This document shows, in pieces, positions 21,493 through 33,554 of a DNA stretch of 64,000 nucleotides. Below the pieces are notes generated by a model that searched no databases, was not told the origin of the DNA, and was given only the letters and a program-made list of their open reading frames with translations. Origin of the DNA: Myrica gale (Eukaryota > Streptophyta > Magnoliopsida > Fagales > Myricaceae); contig OZ005610.1 in NCBI GenBank assembly GCA_963930655.1, positions 11,103,001 through 11,167,000 of the forward strand, given 5' to 3'. The number at the start of each line of letters is the position of its first letter. The first letter of the stretch is position 1. Position numbers and translations under genes: made by a program.

Positions 21493-21569
21493 AAAATTTG
21501 GTCTGAACTCTGCAGTATTTACACATCTTATTTAATTACATTTGATCAATTAAAATAAGGAAGAAAAAC
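21493..21569. other. Short spacer between foldback elements
   Basis: AT-rich sequence with no recognised feature. Confidence 0.4.
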
Positions 21570-21800
21570 AAAAGGATTTCATGTTGTATCACCTTTTGAC
21601 AAATTGGTTCGTAGGATATGAGTTTGTACTGGCTAGTTCCTGAGGTAAGCATCATGTAACAAAAAAGTCTTCCCGTTAGATTTCTGTCGACCCACTTAAT
21701 GTTCAAAGCTTCCGGGAGGAACTTTTTGTTACATGATGCTTACCTTGTGGACTAATTTGTCAAACGGTAATACCACAGGGACCTATGGTGCAATTAAGCC
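21570..21800. mobile_element. Foldback MITE, copy 1
   Basis: A hairpin is formed by taagcatcatgtaacaaaaa (about 21645) and ttttgttacatgatgctta (about 21725). Outer arms contain tgtatcaccttttgacaaatt and its inverted match aatttgtcaaacggtaatacca. The same family occurs at 22929-23160. No coding sequence was seen. Confidence 0.7.
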
Positions 21801-22928
21801 AAAGAAGAAGAAACAAAAAGTAGTGATCAACAGGGAAGAAGAGAAAAAAAAATATAGGTGTTATGGAATAACAATGTACTCTGTTGACAACATATGCAAA
21901 AAGGTAGGTGGGAAGCGAACAACCATCCACAGACAATGAAAAAATCGTACTGAACTGATACATAAATAATTTTATGACATAGGTATGCCGGAAACAATCA
22001 AAGACGGACCAATATTCCAGCCACAAAACCTTTGCACCTCTTGGTTTCCATATAACCTGACACAATTTGGAAGTCTTAACTGTTCTTGGTTACTCTCCCC
22101 AGCTTATGTGATACTATGCACCAATACATTTCTTGGCCTAGATTTGTTCTCTACACTCTGACATCTAAGTCCCCATCTGCTTCTCCTTCAGTTAGGGTTG
22201 AATGATCTCTCTGCAAGTTTTGTATGAATTATGACTATTTGAGGTCTCAACACCAAGTAATTTTTTCTTTTTGAGGGAGAGGAATCCCCAACTTGCTGCA
22301 AACTCGACACTAGGCACATACAGACTATAAAGACAACTATTAGAGGATCCTCAACTTCCATCAAATTTAACATCAGATTGAAACTCCAAAGCATCAGTTT
22401 CTAATATTTGTTAGGGGAAAGACCAAGAACCAGTTTATCATTATTGTTCCACATTGTCTCGCTATAGGCAAGGGTTCCACGCCAAGAATCCTTTACCAAT
22501 CAAATTCCCCATTATTTCTTTTCTCGACCGAGATGTACGTATCTAGAGCAACCATCAATTGAGGAAGACCATTTGGTGCAGGATTAGATATTTGAGCCTT
22601 GAAACTGAATTTTCTCACTCAAGTTGTGGTCCTCTCCATGACTTCTCTGCAATTGTTTTGTCGTCCATGACATCATTTTGTTGCAATCCATTCCACAAAG
22701 TTTGTCAGCAACTGTTTGTAATGTCTCAAAAAATCAACACACCAATTTCTGTGTTCAACCCCATCTTATGCATGTATCAGTTAGGTCTATTACGGTTACT
22801 CGGATTTTCTTTTAAGTATTTATCTTTGAAAGCCATGAATATGTGATTAATTTCTCAATAGATCATTTGAAGTGATTAATTTTCCTATTTTGTTTATTCT
22901 AGAGGTTTAGGAGTGGATAAAAGAAGGT
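21801..22928. other. Unassigned intergenic sequence
   Basis: No gene, RNA or repeat could be supported. Short open stretches here lack family features. Confidence 0.4.
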
Positions 22929-23160
22929 TTAATTACCCTGTGGTATCACATTTTGTCAAATTGGTCCCTGGGGTTAAGCATCATGTAACAAAAAAGTCCT
23001 CCCGGAAGCTTTGGTCATTAAATGGGTTGATGGAAATCTAACATGAGGAGCTTTTTGTTACATGATGCTTACCCCAAGGACTAGCCAGTACAAACTCATA
23101 CCCCAACGACCAATTTGTCAAAAGGTGATACCACAAGGACCAAAAGTGCAATTAAGCCAA
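22929..23160. mobile_element. Foldback MITE, copy 2
   Basis: It shares the taagcatcatgtaacaaaaa hairpin with copy 1 and has outer arms ggtttaattaccctgtggtatcac and, inverted, gtgataccacaagg through gcaattaagcc. Its arms are more complete than in copy 1. Confidence 0.7.
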
Positions 23161-23905
23161 AACAAAACATGTCTTATTTCCCGGTGAAAACAAAAAAGAA
23201 TTAGAGCGATTAAGCTTGAATAGATTAAAATTGTTTCCCATTTTTCTAAGCAAGTCGCGTCATAACATTAAGGAAGAAAATCAGTGCAAACCGGAAGAGA
23301 ATGTGGACCCCTACAAACACCCAAAACAACCACCAGAAACTAGAAACGAAAAGAAAAGAAAAGAAAAGAAAAACCTTGGACAAAACAAGTTGGCCAAGGA
23401 AGGGCCGCCGCAACAGGCGGTTAACACAACTCCAAGAAACAAAGTTTTGGGAGTCATCCGCAACGGGCTGCAACCGAGGGTCAAAGCCGTTACCGGGAAG
23501 GGGATGAGGTGGTGTAGTTAGGCACCATTGCAGCTTCCGACGAATGAAAAGGAGGCTCCTGACAAAAGTAGGCAGAAACCCTAGACGAAGCTGGATACAT
23601 GCATGCAATGGACAACCACGAGCCACCAATGACATCGCGTGAAAAGCAGGCGCCTGGAGGAGGTCGGATCGGAGGTTTGCGAAGCTAGAGTTAGGATGCG
23701 TGAACAGAGGTCGGCCACCTGGAGGGACAAATCTGAACAGCTCCTAACAAAACAGCAAACCCACAAAAGCAGAGAGAAAAATAGGAGAGAGCGAAAGGGA
23801 GACAAGAGAAAGGGAAAGAGGTGGAGGGGGAAAGGAACCAAAGCTCTTGGCCCCCAGAAGCTCAGGCAGGAAGGGGAGACACAAGGCGCACATGGATAGA
23901 GAGAA
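23161..23905. other. Unassigned, purine-rich intergenic sequence
   Basis: The stretch contains AAAAG runs near 23350 and a GA-rich part near 23760-23830. A 129-codon open stretch on the minus strand (23635-23246) has a biased, hydrophobic composition and no recognised domain; I do not call it a gene. Confidence 0.35.
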
Positions 23906-24225
23906 ACAAAAAAGGTGATATTTATTTATCTCCTCCTTTCACCTTGGATGTTTTTAGCTTGGTTATGTTTGTTTGTTTTTTCTTTTATTATTGTATGTAT
24001 TGAACTTCTTGTTAATATTAGGAAATTTTTTCAATTGAAATTTCCCCTTCTTGTCAACTATGTTAAGTTTTGATTTGTCGATGGTGTCATTTCCAATGTT
24101 TTTTCATGCAAGAAAACTTCTTAAACTTTCAGATTCAATCAGGTTGAGACTTATCTGGTCTTTTAAAAGTTTGGAACTTCGACCTTTCTTTGAAAAATCT
24201 TGCATTATGAGGATGTTCGTTACTA
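23906..24225 (+). repeat. Displaced copy of NAA20 intron 4 sequence
   Basis: This block aligns by eye with 52869-53190 over about 320 bp with scattered differences, for example ctcctcctttcaccttggatgtt against ctcctcctttcgccttggatgtt. The match begins essentially at the 5' splice site of NAA20 intron 4 (aaag followed by gtgatattt); exon 4 itself is not copied. The neighbouring block at 24575-24995 matches sequence downstream of the same gene. Confidence 0.85.
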
Positions 24226-24295
24226 GCATGTTTGGCAAATGAAAATTTGGGGAAATTTTTAATTTTTTTTAGATGTAGGTAATATAGTTTTTTTT

Positions 24296-24530
24296 GGGAT
24301 AAATACAACATTAAAATCCTTGTGGTTTACTCCAAAATCAAATAAGTTGTTAAACTTTAAAACATATAAAATTAGTCCATAAAGTTTAAAATCATTCACA
24401 TTTGAAAGGTCCCGGAGGGACTAAAGTCATTATGAATATTAAACTTTAGGGACTAATTTTATCTGTTTTAAAGTTTAAGGACTTATTTGATTTTTGAGTA
24501 AACCATAGAGACCAATATTGTATTTATCCC
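24296..24530. mobile_element. MITE with inverted ends inside the displaced NAA20 copy
   Basis: The ends gggataaatacaac and gtatttatccc are inverted, and the interior is also largely self-complementary (aaatcaaataagttgttaaact against agtttaaggacttatttgattt). It sits at the joint between the two displaced NAA20-locus blocks. Confidence 0.7.
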
Positions 24531-24574
24531 TTTTTTTTCTAAGCTGAGGTAACATAGTTAAAATACAAGTAAAT

Positions 24575-24995
24575 GTTGGAATTCCTCATGCTCACAAACA
24601 ATAATTCGAGTTCTTTGGAGGAGTGACTAGCTGGAATATTTTTGTGGTGTTCTCGCTATATTGGATGTACATGTTGTATTTGTTTCATGATTTGAAGTAT
24701 GAATGTATCTCAACTACTTTTGGACTTAGTCTGATGGTGGATACAAACAAGTACATGATTAATTAGTTACCTATTCATCAGATTCAATGTGTGGGTTTAG
24801 ATGCTTTGTCATATAGTATGAGATATATTTTGTTTCTTGATAAGCTTGCTAATATTAGATTTTAGGCCTGTTGCTATGTTTTTATTTTTTTATTTTTTGA
24901 GTCCTTTATTTATTTTTTTCAGTCTTCTCTAGTTTTTAATGTAACCACGATATTGCTCCAGCATAAGTGAGGGTATTTATAATGAAAAAAAAAAT
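24575..24995 (+). repeat. Displaced copy of sequence downstream of NAA20
   Basis: The block aligns by eye with 59094-59562: gagttctttgg, actagctggaatatttttgtgg, gatacaaacaagt(a)acatgattaat and caatgtgtgggttt occur in the same order. The source lies about 1.8 kb beyond the NAA20 stop codon. Exons 5 and 6 and the LINE fragments between the two sources are absent here. Confidence 0.85.
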
Positions 24996-25445
24996 TAATG
25001 GGGGGAGAGATAGTATTTTGTAACTTTTTTAATCATGCCCAAAATTTTAAGTGCCAATATTTTGGCAATCAAACACCACTTAATATTAAGACTCAAATGT
25101 TATATTGCTAACAAAACCATTTAATATTCTGTTTCAAACGTTATATTGCTAACATAACCCTGTTTATACCTACCATGATAAAAGAGAAATCTACAAATAA
25201 GAAATCGGCCTCTAAGGTAAGCCAACTGTATTCATAATTCTTATCTCTTTCAAATCTATACCTACGTGCAGGGTTGTAAATGAACCGAGTTGTTCATGAA
25301 CAACTCAAACTCGGCTCGTATAAGGTCAGTTCATTTAATAAACAAGTCGAGTTCGAACACCATTTTTAGCTAGCTCGATTTACGCTCATGAATAGAGCTA
25401 GAATTCATTTAAAAGCTCGTATTAAAAACATACATGTAAATAAAA
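24996..25445. other. Intergenic sequence with a repeat-like patch
   Basis: Around 25275-25400 there is an aaccgagttgttcatgaacaac palindrome-containing stretch followed by gctcg-rich sequence, a composition common in plant repetitive DNA. No element boundaries could be set. Confidence 0.35.
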
Positions 25446-26484
25446 GGAAAATTAACAATTTGGTCACTAGGTTTTGACCCGTATGACAAAATAATCATTA
25501 TGATCATTTTTATTTTTATTTTCTGGTCACTGAGTCTTTACCTGCGTAACAATTTGGTCCTTCCTTCCATATTTCATCAGCACCTGTAATGGAACCCATT
25601 AACACGTCACCCTAAAACGTCAGCTCACCCCCATTTGCCACTCAACACTTTAAACGACACAAAACACCGCACATGGATTAATATTGAAGTTATCTCTTTT
25701 GGCATAACAAAAATTAAATTGAAAAACAAAAAATATACTCCACACAACACCACACATGTTTGCCTTCGACGAAAAACCAAAGTATTCCTTACTTCGCCCT
25801 ACTTTCTTTCCATCCCTTCGGCCTTTCTTCCAAGAAACCACCATAAGCCCCCTGCAAAGCAACAACATAAACAAAGAGCTAACTTCACCCACAAAAAAAT
25901 CCTCAAACACACACACTCTCTCTCGTTACAGGAATCAAGAGAACACAAAACCCTCTATCTGTAAACTTGTTTTAGTTGAAACCTAGCTACGCAATTTGAT
26001 TTTGATCTAAATAAAAGTAATTTTTTATGGCTATTTGTTTATACGTGCTTATATCTACTAACCTTGTCTCAAGATTTATGGCCCACCCATATATGATCTG
26101 TGAATCTCAATCCCTTTTGTTTGCTTCAATTGGTTCTACAGATCTGAATGGTCATACCCAAAAGAAAGCAACATCCAGAGAGTGACATTGGCCTCTACAG
26201 GGATGACGACGTTAACTACGAGCGTGCACGTGACGACCCTAAACATTAATTTGAAAAATGTTGTGTCGTTTAAGTTGTGCAGTTTGTCTTTCAAGTGCTG
26301 ATATGGCAAATGGGGGTGAACTAACGTCTTCAGGGTTATGTGTTAATGGGTTATGTTAGAAGTGCTGATGGAATATGGACGGAATGACTAGATCATTACA
26401 TGAGTAAAGACTGACCACAAAAAAAGTAATAGTGACTATTTTGTCATACAAGTTAAAACCTAGTGACCAAATTACCAATTTCCC
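25446..26484. mobile_element. Non-autonomous Mutator-like element (Pack-MULE candidate)
   Basis: A perfect 9 bp duplication, TAAATAAAA, flanks the element at 25437-25445 and 26485-26493; a 9 bp duplication is the hallmark of Mutator-like elements. The terminal inverted repeats run about 230-240 bp (25446-25675 and 26245-26484) and share, for example, aatttggtcactaggtttt at the tips and cacccccatttgcca further in. The central 570 bp has no transposase. It looks like a plant 5' region, with a CT-rich stretch and a candidate 3' splice site (ttctacag) near 26142, so a captured gene fragment is possible but unproven. Confidence 0.85.
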
Positions 26485-26527
26485 TAAATAAAAATATATA
26501 TTCATAAATATAGTTGTATACTTACAG

Positions 26528-26548
26528 TTATATATATATATATATATA
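26528..26548. repeat. TA microsatellite
   Basis: A run of about ten TA units lies just left of the Gypsy element. Confidence 0.85.
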
Positions 26549-26575
26549 ACTTATAATATTTGTACCTATAGATAA

Positions 26576-27236
26576 TGATGAAGCCAAAATTAACCGGCCT
26601 ATCACAAAGTCCACAGGAACTGGGTCGAGAACCCGAGGGAACTGGGCTAGAAACCCAGCGCTTGGGACGGGCTGAAAGGCTGGAACGTTCCTTCCTTCCT
26701 CTTACAAGCAAAGAAAACAATTTAGGACATAGGGTCTTCCCTATAAGGGGATATCTCCGATGCCTTTAATTGTCATTTTTTTTGTATATCTTTTGCGTAC
26801 TAGTTTTTCTTAGGAAGAAGAACTTACCTCTTTGCTCCTCTTTCTGCTTCTTATCCTCTCTCTTTTTCCATTAGGCCTAGGCCAATACTCTTTTCCTTCT
26901 TTCTCAGTGGTCTGGGAGTGATGATAGTGCGTTGGGCTACTTCTACCCCATTTATTAAGTGAGTCAATAATATTCTCCATGCTACCATTTCTGTTAGGGA
27001 ATCAGATGATTAATTCTTTCCACGGGCTTCTTTGCCACCTCGGATGTGACCTGCCATAAAGAGGGTCGTCTCCTCCTCCTTACTTGCTGACTTTTAAACG
27101 AAGTGGGCTTACTAATGGTAAGATGGCCCTTAGCCCATCTCTTCTCATCTTGCCCTCCTCCTTCCGAACCATTCCTTTCAACGTTGGGCCTTGGTGGTAG
27201 CAATCTCTTCCCAAGTCCGAAAGGCATATTCCATCA
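26576..27236 (-). repeat. LTR of the Gypsy element, 3' LTR on the minus strand
   Basis: It aligns with 33555-34234 over most of its length: gaacgggctgaaaggctcc, the block around ggatgtgacctgccataaagaggg and the end ggtggtagcaatctcttcccaagtccga are shared. It starts TGATG and ends CATCA. Confidence 0.8.
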
Positions 27237-27739
27237 GCAACCCTCATTTCCTGGTAAATAATTTGGGTAGACGCGAAAATGTTTAAGGCTCCATTTATAG
27301 CCCATGGATGTTTCGTCAGAGACTCAGAGTCATTATGTAGACGTCTATGATTTTCCTCTCCATTGTGACATCTCCCTTCCTCGGTCTTGGAAACATTACT
27401 CTTTTTTGAGACGCTTCTCCACTTCCCTCCTCTTTACTTTCGCTATTCTACACTATCTTTCAGTCTTCCTTATTCTTTACCAATGGCTCTCCACTCTATC
27501 TTCAAAGCCCCAAAGGATTCAAAGTTACTTTGGACTCGCTCAAGAAGTAAAGATGACACATTGGCCACGGCTCGCCTATCGTATTCCATCCCGACTCGAT
27601 CAGGATCGCCTATGATAAAAACGAATCTGTACTATCCCCTTGGTAAAATGAGTTTGCTAATTTTCTCAAGGCCTTAGCAGCTGATTTTCGCTTTCCCTTT
27701 CAGGTGGAAGAGAAAAAGATTTGGAAATTTCTTTCGTTA

Positions 27740-30300
27740 GCCCTCAGCTAGTTGTTCCAAAATAGTTGGCGCTTCCTTTTAGGGTTCATCTGTATCTGGA
27801 GAGAAAGATTCCCTGAGGGTTCGACTTTATCCCCTCAAGAATTGCTACATTTCTTCCAGCTACGGAGATTTGATAGCAACGATGGCCTATGGTTCTTTCT
27901 TAATCGGGGGCCAGAATTTAACTTTATCGGGCACCCCTCCAGCCATAAGGGGGAATGAGACATTTTTCTCCGTTTCTAGGAAAAGGGTGGTTGGGTTTTT
28001 CGGAATCAGGGGCATCCGAAGCCATTCATGCCACCTAGGGCATTCCTTCAGCCGAAGGTTAGTGATTCTCTCTAGCTTTCCCTCATTTCCTCTTTGCCAA
28101 TTTTTCCCTTTCTCGCCATTTTTATTAGCATTCCATTACTTTTTATTTTCAGCCCTGTCAGCCCCTGTTTTATCTATTGAGGAGAAATCTCGCACTCGAG
28201 AAATCATGGACTATGGATCGAGAGACTTGACAGTACTCCTGGCGCCTCACAACATTGAGAGGTTCCTCCAGCCTGGGGTCTAATTACGCCGTCTACCAAC
28301 CTGTTAACCATCGCTCATACTTCTTTTTAGCTTTCTTAAGAGGCCTCTGGAGGACAATTCCAAAAACGTTCAGATCAGACCCTTCCGCTTCTCCTTTGGT
28401 GATAAAGTCCGGGATGCGGTAGAGGCCTTTAAGGGTGAGTATAGGAAACAGAATCCGAAAATTCTTGCGTGAGAGAGAGAGAGAGAAATAGGATAAAAGA
28501 CAGACAGAGAGGAGAAAGAATGATAAACTCACAGAGAGAGAAAGGAATGGAGGCTGCGGCCTTAGGCTCAGCCTGAGGGCTGTCTTCGTCCCTTCAAGCT
28601 TCGTGAATAGGATACACGAGTCTTCACTCCTCCGTTGAAGTGACCTGGGTCAACGTTGACCTAGGTGATTTTGAGCCCTAAAATATTAAATAAAAAAATA
28701 TGTCGGAACTGAAAAACTTGAAAATAGGTATCCAGTTCTGGTACCAGGTGCCGGAATTTCCAATTTCCAGCGAAAATTTTGCTCACCCTTAACGGCCCTA
28801 TTGAAGTAGAAATCCATGCCTCAACCAACCTCCATGGCTTCGAGGACTGAAAGGTGCTTGCTTTGCATCACCCCAGCCTCTGCTCCTAGGGACACTAGTA
28901 CAAGATGTTTCCACACGAACAAGGCAATAGGGTTCTGATGCTCTTTTCAGTAAGCCATCGGCGAAGAGGAGGCGTATAAACTCTCCTCATAATATCATGC
29001 GGAGCTTGGGTATCTCCATTCTAGGAGTTCAAGATGGTTCGAAGGCCAGACCCATAAGCTCTCATGAGCCAGCGAGCCCCCAATTGCTAAGGGGACTACC
29101 TTCATTGCGACTGCCTTCATTGCGACTGCTGCTACTAGATCAAGTCCTTTCATTCCTCAAGGTGAGGAGGCCTCTGAGCGACTGGCTGTATAGTTCTTAG
29201 ATCCCATAGCTCCCTTGCAGAAATTCATCCCTTCCAAGTTCTTACCAACACCTCTTCCACATCCTAAGAGCACTGTTGTGGCACCACCCATCAACTTAGA
29301 AACCGTGTTGGAGCAAGCTAATCAACCCCTAGAGAGGGACGGGCATTCGCTAGAGCAAGTAGGAGATGAGGCAGCTGCAGGCCCTAAGGATGTTACTTGG
29401 CCTCGGAAGGATTCAGCTTCAGGCAAGACTCACCTTGCCGAAAGGCCGAGGGAGTAGGGAGAAGAGATAAAGCAACTAAAACATGATGTTCAAATCTAGA
29501 CAACCTGTTGTGAAAAGGCAGTTGCCAAGGCCAAGCAACTGAAAGAGGAGAACCAGAGGTCGAACAATCTTGTCATTGATCAAACCCTTATAGCCTCAGC
29601 TGTTGAGGCCAGAGCTAACCAGGAGCAGAAGGCCTGCGAAACTCTGACCATGGAGCTTGAGACTCTCAAGGTCCAGGCAGCGCACGAGATTGGTACACGT
29701 CGGGCACAAATTGAGCAAGAGATGAATGCTCCGTGGGCTTAAGCTGAACAGAAACGAGACACAATTCGGGCTCAGATTGAGCAAGGGATATATGCACATA
29801 AGATTCGCCTTCCAAGACCGAGTGACTGACTTGGAATGCTCCTTGTCCTGGGGAGAAGATAAGGCCCACAAGCTGCTGCAATCTCTAGGTCTAAAGAAGA
29901 ATCGAATTGGGTACCTAGAGGATGAAGCTAGGCACCTGGAGGAAGATGTGAGACACCGGCTCCATTTTCTAAACCTTTATCCACGTGTTGGGCCCAAGGG
30001 TTTATTGACGGCTACATCTCTCTTTTGGATGCCCTGTCCGCTCGACATCCTGACTTGGATGCCTCACAGCCTAGCACACTAGCCCTGGAGTCGCCTCTTA
30101 TCTTCCCTGCTCAGTGCCTTTTTTGACTGAGCAAGGGGCCTCTCTTTCGCCTGAAATCGTGGAGAGGGATGAGGGAGAACCAAGAGTAGATCCAGAGGGC
30201 GTAGGAGAAAATGCTCCTACTCATCCAGCAAGTCTCCCTCTCATCCTGAGTCGACAACGCCAACGGGACCCGGGAAAGCCTCTAGGGGTGTTTCGGTGTC
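27740..30300 (+). pseudogene. Antisense additional ORF of the Gypsy element (relic)
   Basis: Read on the plus strand, fragments around 27752-27958 (IWRERFPEGSTLSPQELLHF, then a GLWFFLNRG-like and a HPSSHKG-like motif) resemble the Pfam family called putative gypsy-type transposon (Transposase_28). A glutamate-rich coiled-coil stretch follows at 29460-29800. Several stops and frame changes break it. It runs opposite to gag and protease. The family call is from recall of the motif pattern. Confidence 0.5.
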
Positions 30301-30479
30301 TCTCTGTTGACATGAATTTTTGTAGTTTTTTTTTAATTTGTTCATACACCCGGGTTATTTCCCTGTGCACAATCTTTGTACCTTTATCAATGTTTTGTTT
30401 ACTGAATTCTATCGTGTGGTTCACATTATTTATTTTTGTTTCCCTCATAGTTCATTCATTCCAACTGCCTATAGAATAG

Positions 30480-30690
30480 ACCCAATTGGAAGGATAGTTT
30501 CTCCGGCAAACCCAATCAACGAGTTGGACGCTGATAATCGCTGAGTCTCTTCAACTTTCAATTTGTCATAGGCAGACAAGTACAAACCATTATCTATCAA
30601 GACACGGTGCATGGTGAAATTGGAAATTTGAAGTGAAACTACCAATGAACCGGTGTGGGAAAATGGACTCCTTTTGCATCCTCGTAAGAG
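30480..30690 (-). pseudogene. Gypsy aspartic protease relic
   Basis: Minus-strand translation gives VLIDNG at 30604-30587, about 30 residues after an SPFSHTGSLV-like start, and ends in a LIGFAGETILPIGSI-like block. This is the pattern of Gypsy proteases (ILIDNGSS, later LVGFGG and PLGSI). The homology stops abruptly near 30480. Confidence 0.7.
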
Positions 30691-30929
30691 AATATTTGAT
30701 GTTGGTGAGCCTCCCGAGCGTAAGCCTTTCTTCCAACTGAGCTGAGACCTCCCGTTGCTAAACCCCTTCTATCGTGTCAATGATGTGGACCTCCCACTAC
30801 GGTAGTGGGGGAGGAAGATTGGCTCCTGTCCCTCGGACCGGGGGTCCGTTGGTCTCGTCTTGCTGTTAATTTTGCGGTTGGTACGTTCCATGGTGAATGA
30901 TGAATTGTCTTAACTTAACCTATTACAGC

Positions 30930-31040
30930 AGGAGTTCAATTTGTTGTACAAGTTCATAACACACTTCACTGGTATGCCCGTCGTCCTGATGAAAGTCGCA
31001 AAATTTGTCGCGGGATCTCCATTCAGAAGGCGTTTTCATC
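30930..31040 (-). pseudogene. Gypsy gag zinc knuckle relic
   Basis: Minus-strand translation gives FCDFHQDDGHTSEVCYEL, the CX2-4-type knuckle with GHTTEDC-like spacing found at the gag C-terminus of plant Gypsy elements. Confidence 0.7.
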
Positions 31041-31347
31041 TTGCCCGACCATCTAAGGGGTACGTTCGGGGGGTATACCTTAGCTCGCCTCTGGTCACTG
31101 GCTTAGGCAGCAGTGTATGTACGAGAGTGGCTGGCTGGTGCTCCATTGCGGATGCAGATCCCTTTCCCTTGGGTCGAGATGTTGCGTCAAGGATGGCTCA
31201 CTTCCCCTTCTATCAATTCTACTGCCTTAGACAGTACGATTGCCTCTCGGGCTTTGAAGATTTCTTCGACTCCTATAAAATTTTGAGTCTCTGCCATTAG
31301 GTCGACGTAGTTCAGGAGACTTTTTCGGACCAGATGGTGAACAAATT

Positions 31348-32640
31348 GTGACACCTAAATTTCAGGATTAAGGCTACGCAAGAAGGGGGTGAATTAGTTT
31401 TCTAAACTTTTCGGTTAAAACCCCCAAAGTTGTGTTTGTAAGTAAAGTCTACTTTACTTTAGCATAAGTATATAATATGCAATAACTGTAAATAAGTGCT
31501 AAAGTAAGGAGAATGGATAAGTGAAGCAAACACAGTATTTTTAGGTGGTTCGGCAAACCCGCCTACATCCACCCCTCAAGCTCCTTCACCGAGCCTTGAG
31601 GTTTTCCACTATCTTCAACCAATAGCTTACACTAGCTTCCGGGTGCTAGTGAATCATACAAGTGTTTTCCCGGGATCAACACTCAAACCCACCCAAGTGG
31701 TTTTTCTGGCTCACAAAGCTTGAGATATACCCTCTCTAACCTTCTTCTTTAGTGAACAACCTCACTAAAGGAAACACTTCTATTGGATAGGTAGAAATAA
31801 AAACTCTCTTGATAGAGTAGATATGAAAATGGAAGCTCTATCTCTTTTGATTCACACAATGACAAGGATGTGAAAGTGTAATTTGTGTGAATGATATGAG
31901 AAATATGGAATAGGAAGGTTTAGGATATTTCTCAAGCTATACAAAAGATATGTGGTCATGGGTTATTCATTTTAGATGAAATAAATGTGTATTTATAGGC
32001 CACATATGAAAACTAGCCGTTTATAGCCGTTGAGAGTCTTTGCTACATGAACCGGTCGACCCCTTCAAGTTACTGTTACTCAACGGTCATATTGTCAAAA
32101 GATTCAACGACTCTTTTGTCAAACGAACCGGTCGACCGCTACATGAGGCGGTCGAAGTACCGGTCGACCGCTTGAACAGCCGGTCGACCTCCTCAACTTA
32201 AGCATAATCCGGTTCTTTAAAAAATAAGGTTTTTGACCACTTTTAAACACCCAATTTATAAGACTTACTTCTCATAAGTATATGAAATGTGTGAGAGTTT
32301 GTTTGGGGTGTTTTGAAACCTATAAAAACATTTTAATCTTTCAAACAAAACTTAAAACGGTTTATGCATGTTTTGAAAGATATGCAAATGTGTGATTCTT
32401 CAAATCCTTGTCAAATGTGAAATACAGAGTTACAAGGATTATACCCTAAGGTCTTGAATCTTCACTTTGAGCTTTTTGCATCTTCTTGTTCTTCTTTCTT
32501 CAAGTCTTTGGCTTTTTTATCAAGTCGTCTTTGTCTTTGAAGATGTCCATTTTATAAACTTGATCTATTTATTGAAATCGTCAAAATCTCGATGGTGCAC
32601 AAAAGCCAACAAAAATCACTCCATATTTAATCCATTTATC
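31348..32640. mobile_element. Probable solo LTR or LTR fragment nested in Gypsy gag
   Basis: It separates the gag core (32640 and up) from the gag knuckle (below 31340). It begins TGTGACACC, contains gaagggggtgaattag near 31385 and a ggtggttcggcaaacccgcctacatcc stretch near 31540, both commonly met in plant Copia LTRs. A (ccggtcgacc)-rich cluster lies at 32045-32185. No coding sequence was seen. The ends and duplication are not certain. Confidence 0.45.
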
Positions 32641-33470
32641 ACAACCATAATCGTCGAGTTGTTGTTGGTGCCATCGACATCAAGGGCCTCCCTATTGAAC
32701 CGCAACAAATAGTTGTAAAGGCTCTCACCCTGATTTTGTCATATACTCAAGAGATGAATTGGTGGCTTCCTGGCGAGGCGCCCCAGCCAAGAAATGACTA
32801 ACGAAAGTTGTGCTGAGCTCTTCGAAATTATGGATATTATTTGGGGGGAGATGCCCAAACCACTTTCAAGCCGACTTCCGTAAGGTAAAGGGGAAAGCTC
32901 GACAGATGAGGGCGTCTGGGATCCCTTGATAGGCCATATGCCTCTTAAATATTTCTATATGGTCTGTTGGGGTCCCCTGCCCCATTAAACATTTCCACAG
33001 GTGGGGCTCGATACTTTAATGAGGCTGGATACTTCAAAATTTTGTGAGTGAAAGGAGAATCAGTTTGTTGAACAAGATTACTCAGAGTTGAAGAATGTTT
33101 TCCCCTTACCTCGTCCCTCACGGCTTCCAACTATCGTTCCATCTTCCAAAATCACCCCTCCTGGCACTCCTTATTTGTCAAAGTCACCTCCCTTGGCTGG
33201 CGCCCCTCCAAACTGAAAAACCTTAAGGCGACTCTGTCCTTTCAGAAGAGGTCCGCAGGGAGTGTCGGTCTGACCGTCGAGCATAGGGACTGTCCTCCAA
33301 CTCGCTTTGGGAGCCCATTTCTACTAAACACCTTGAAACATAACCAAAATTGTTCTCCAGGTCCCCCAGACGGTCATTGGCCTCACGCGCGCAGTCCTTG
33401 AAGTTCCCGGATCGGTACCCACTGAGGCATGGACCCTTATGCACGGGGTGGTTCCTCATTAACAGAAGGC
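32640..33470 (-). pseudogene. Gypsy gag relic
   Basis: Minus-strand fragments match the usual plant Gypsy gag order: SPFTHKILKYPASLKYRAPP, an F(N/D)GAGDP-like motif, GIPDALICRAFPFTL and a FEELSTTFVSHFLAG block. Stops and frame changes are frequent. Confidence 0.75.
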
Positions 33471-33554
33471 TGCATGGCCGAGTGGGGAAAGCTCCCTCAA
33501 CGGGGGTGTTCTACGGGCACAGGTGGTATTGGAGTTGTTTCGTCTACAGTGGGT

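Noticed and set aside
23246..23635. Minus-strand 129-codon gene
   Set aside because: The composition is strongly biased and overlaps other open frames; no recognised motif.
30941..31300. Plus-strand 119-codon gene
   Set aside because: The opposite strand reads as the Gypsy gag knuckle, so this is a shadow frame.
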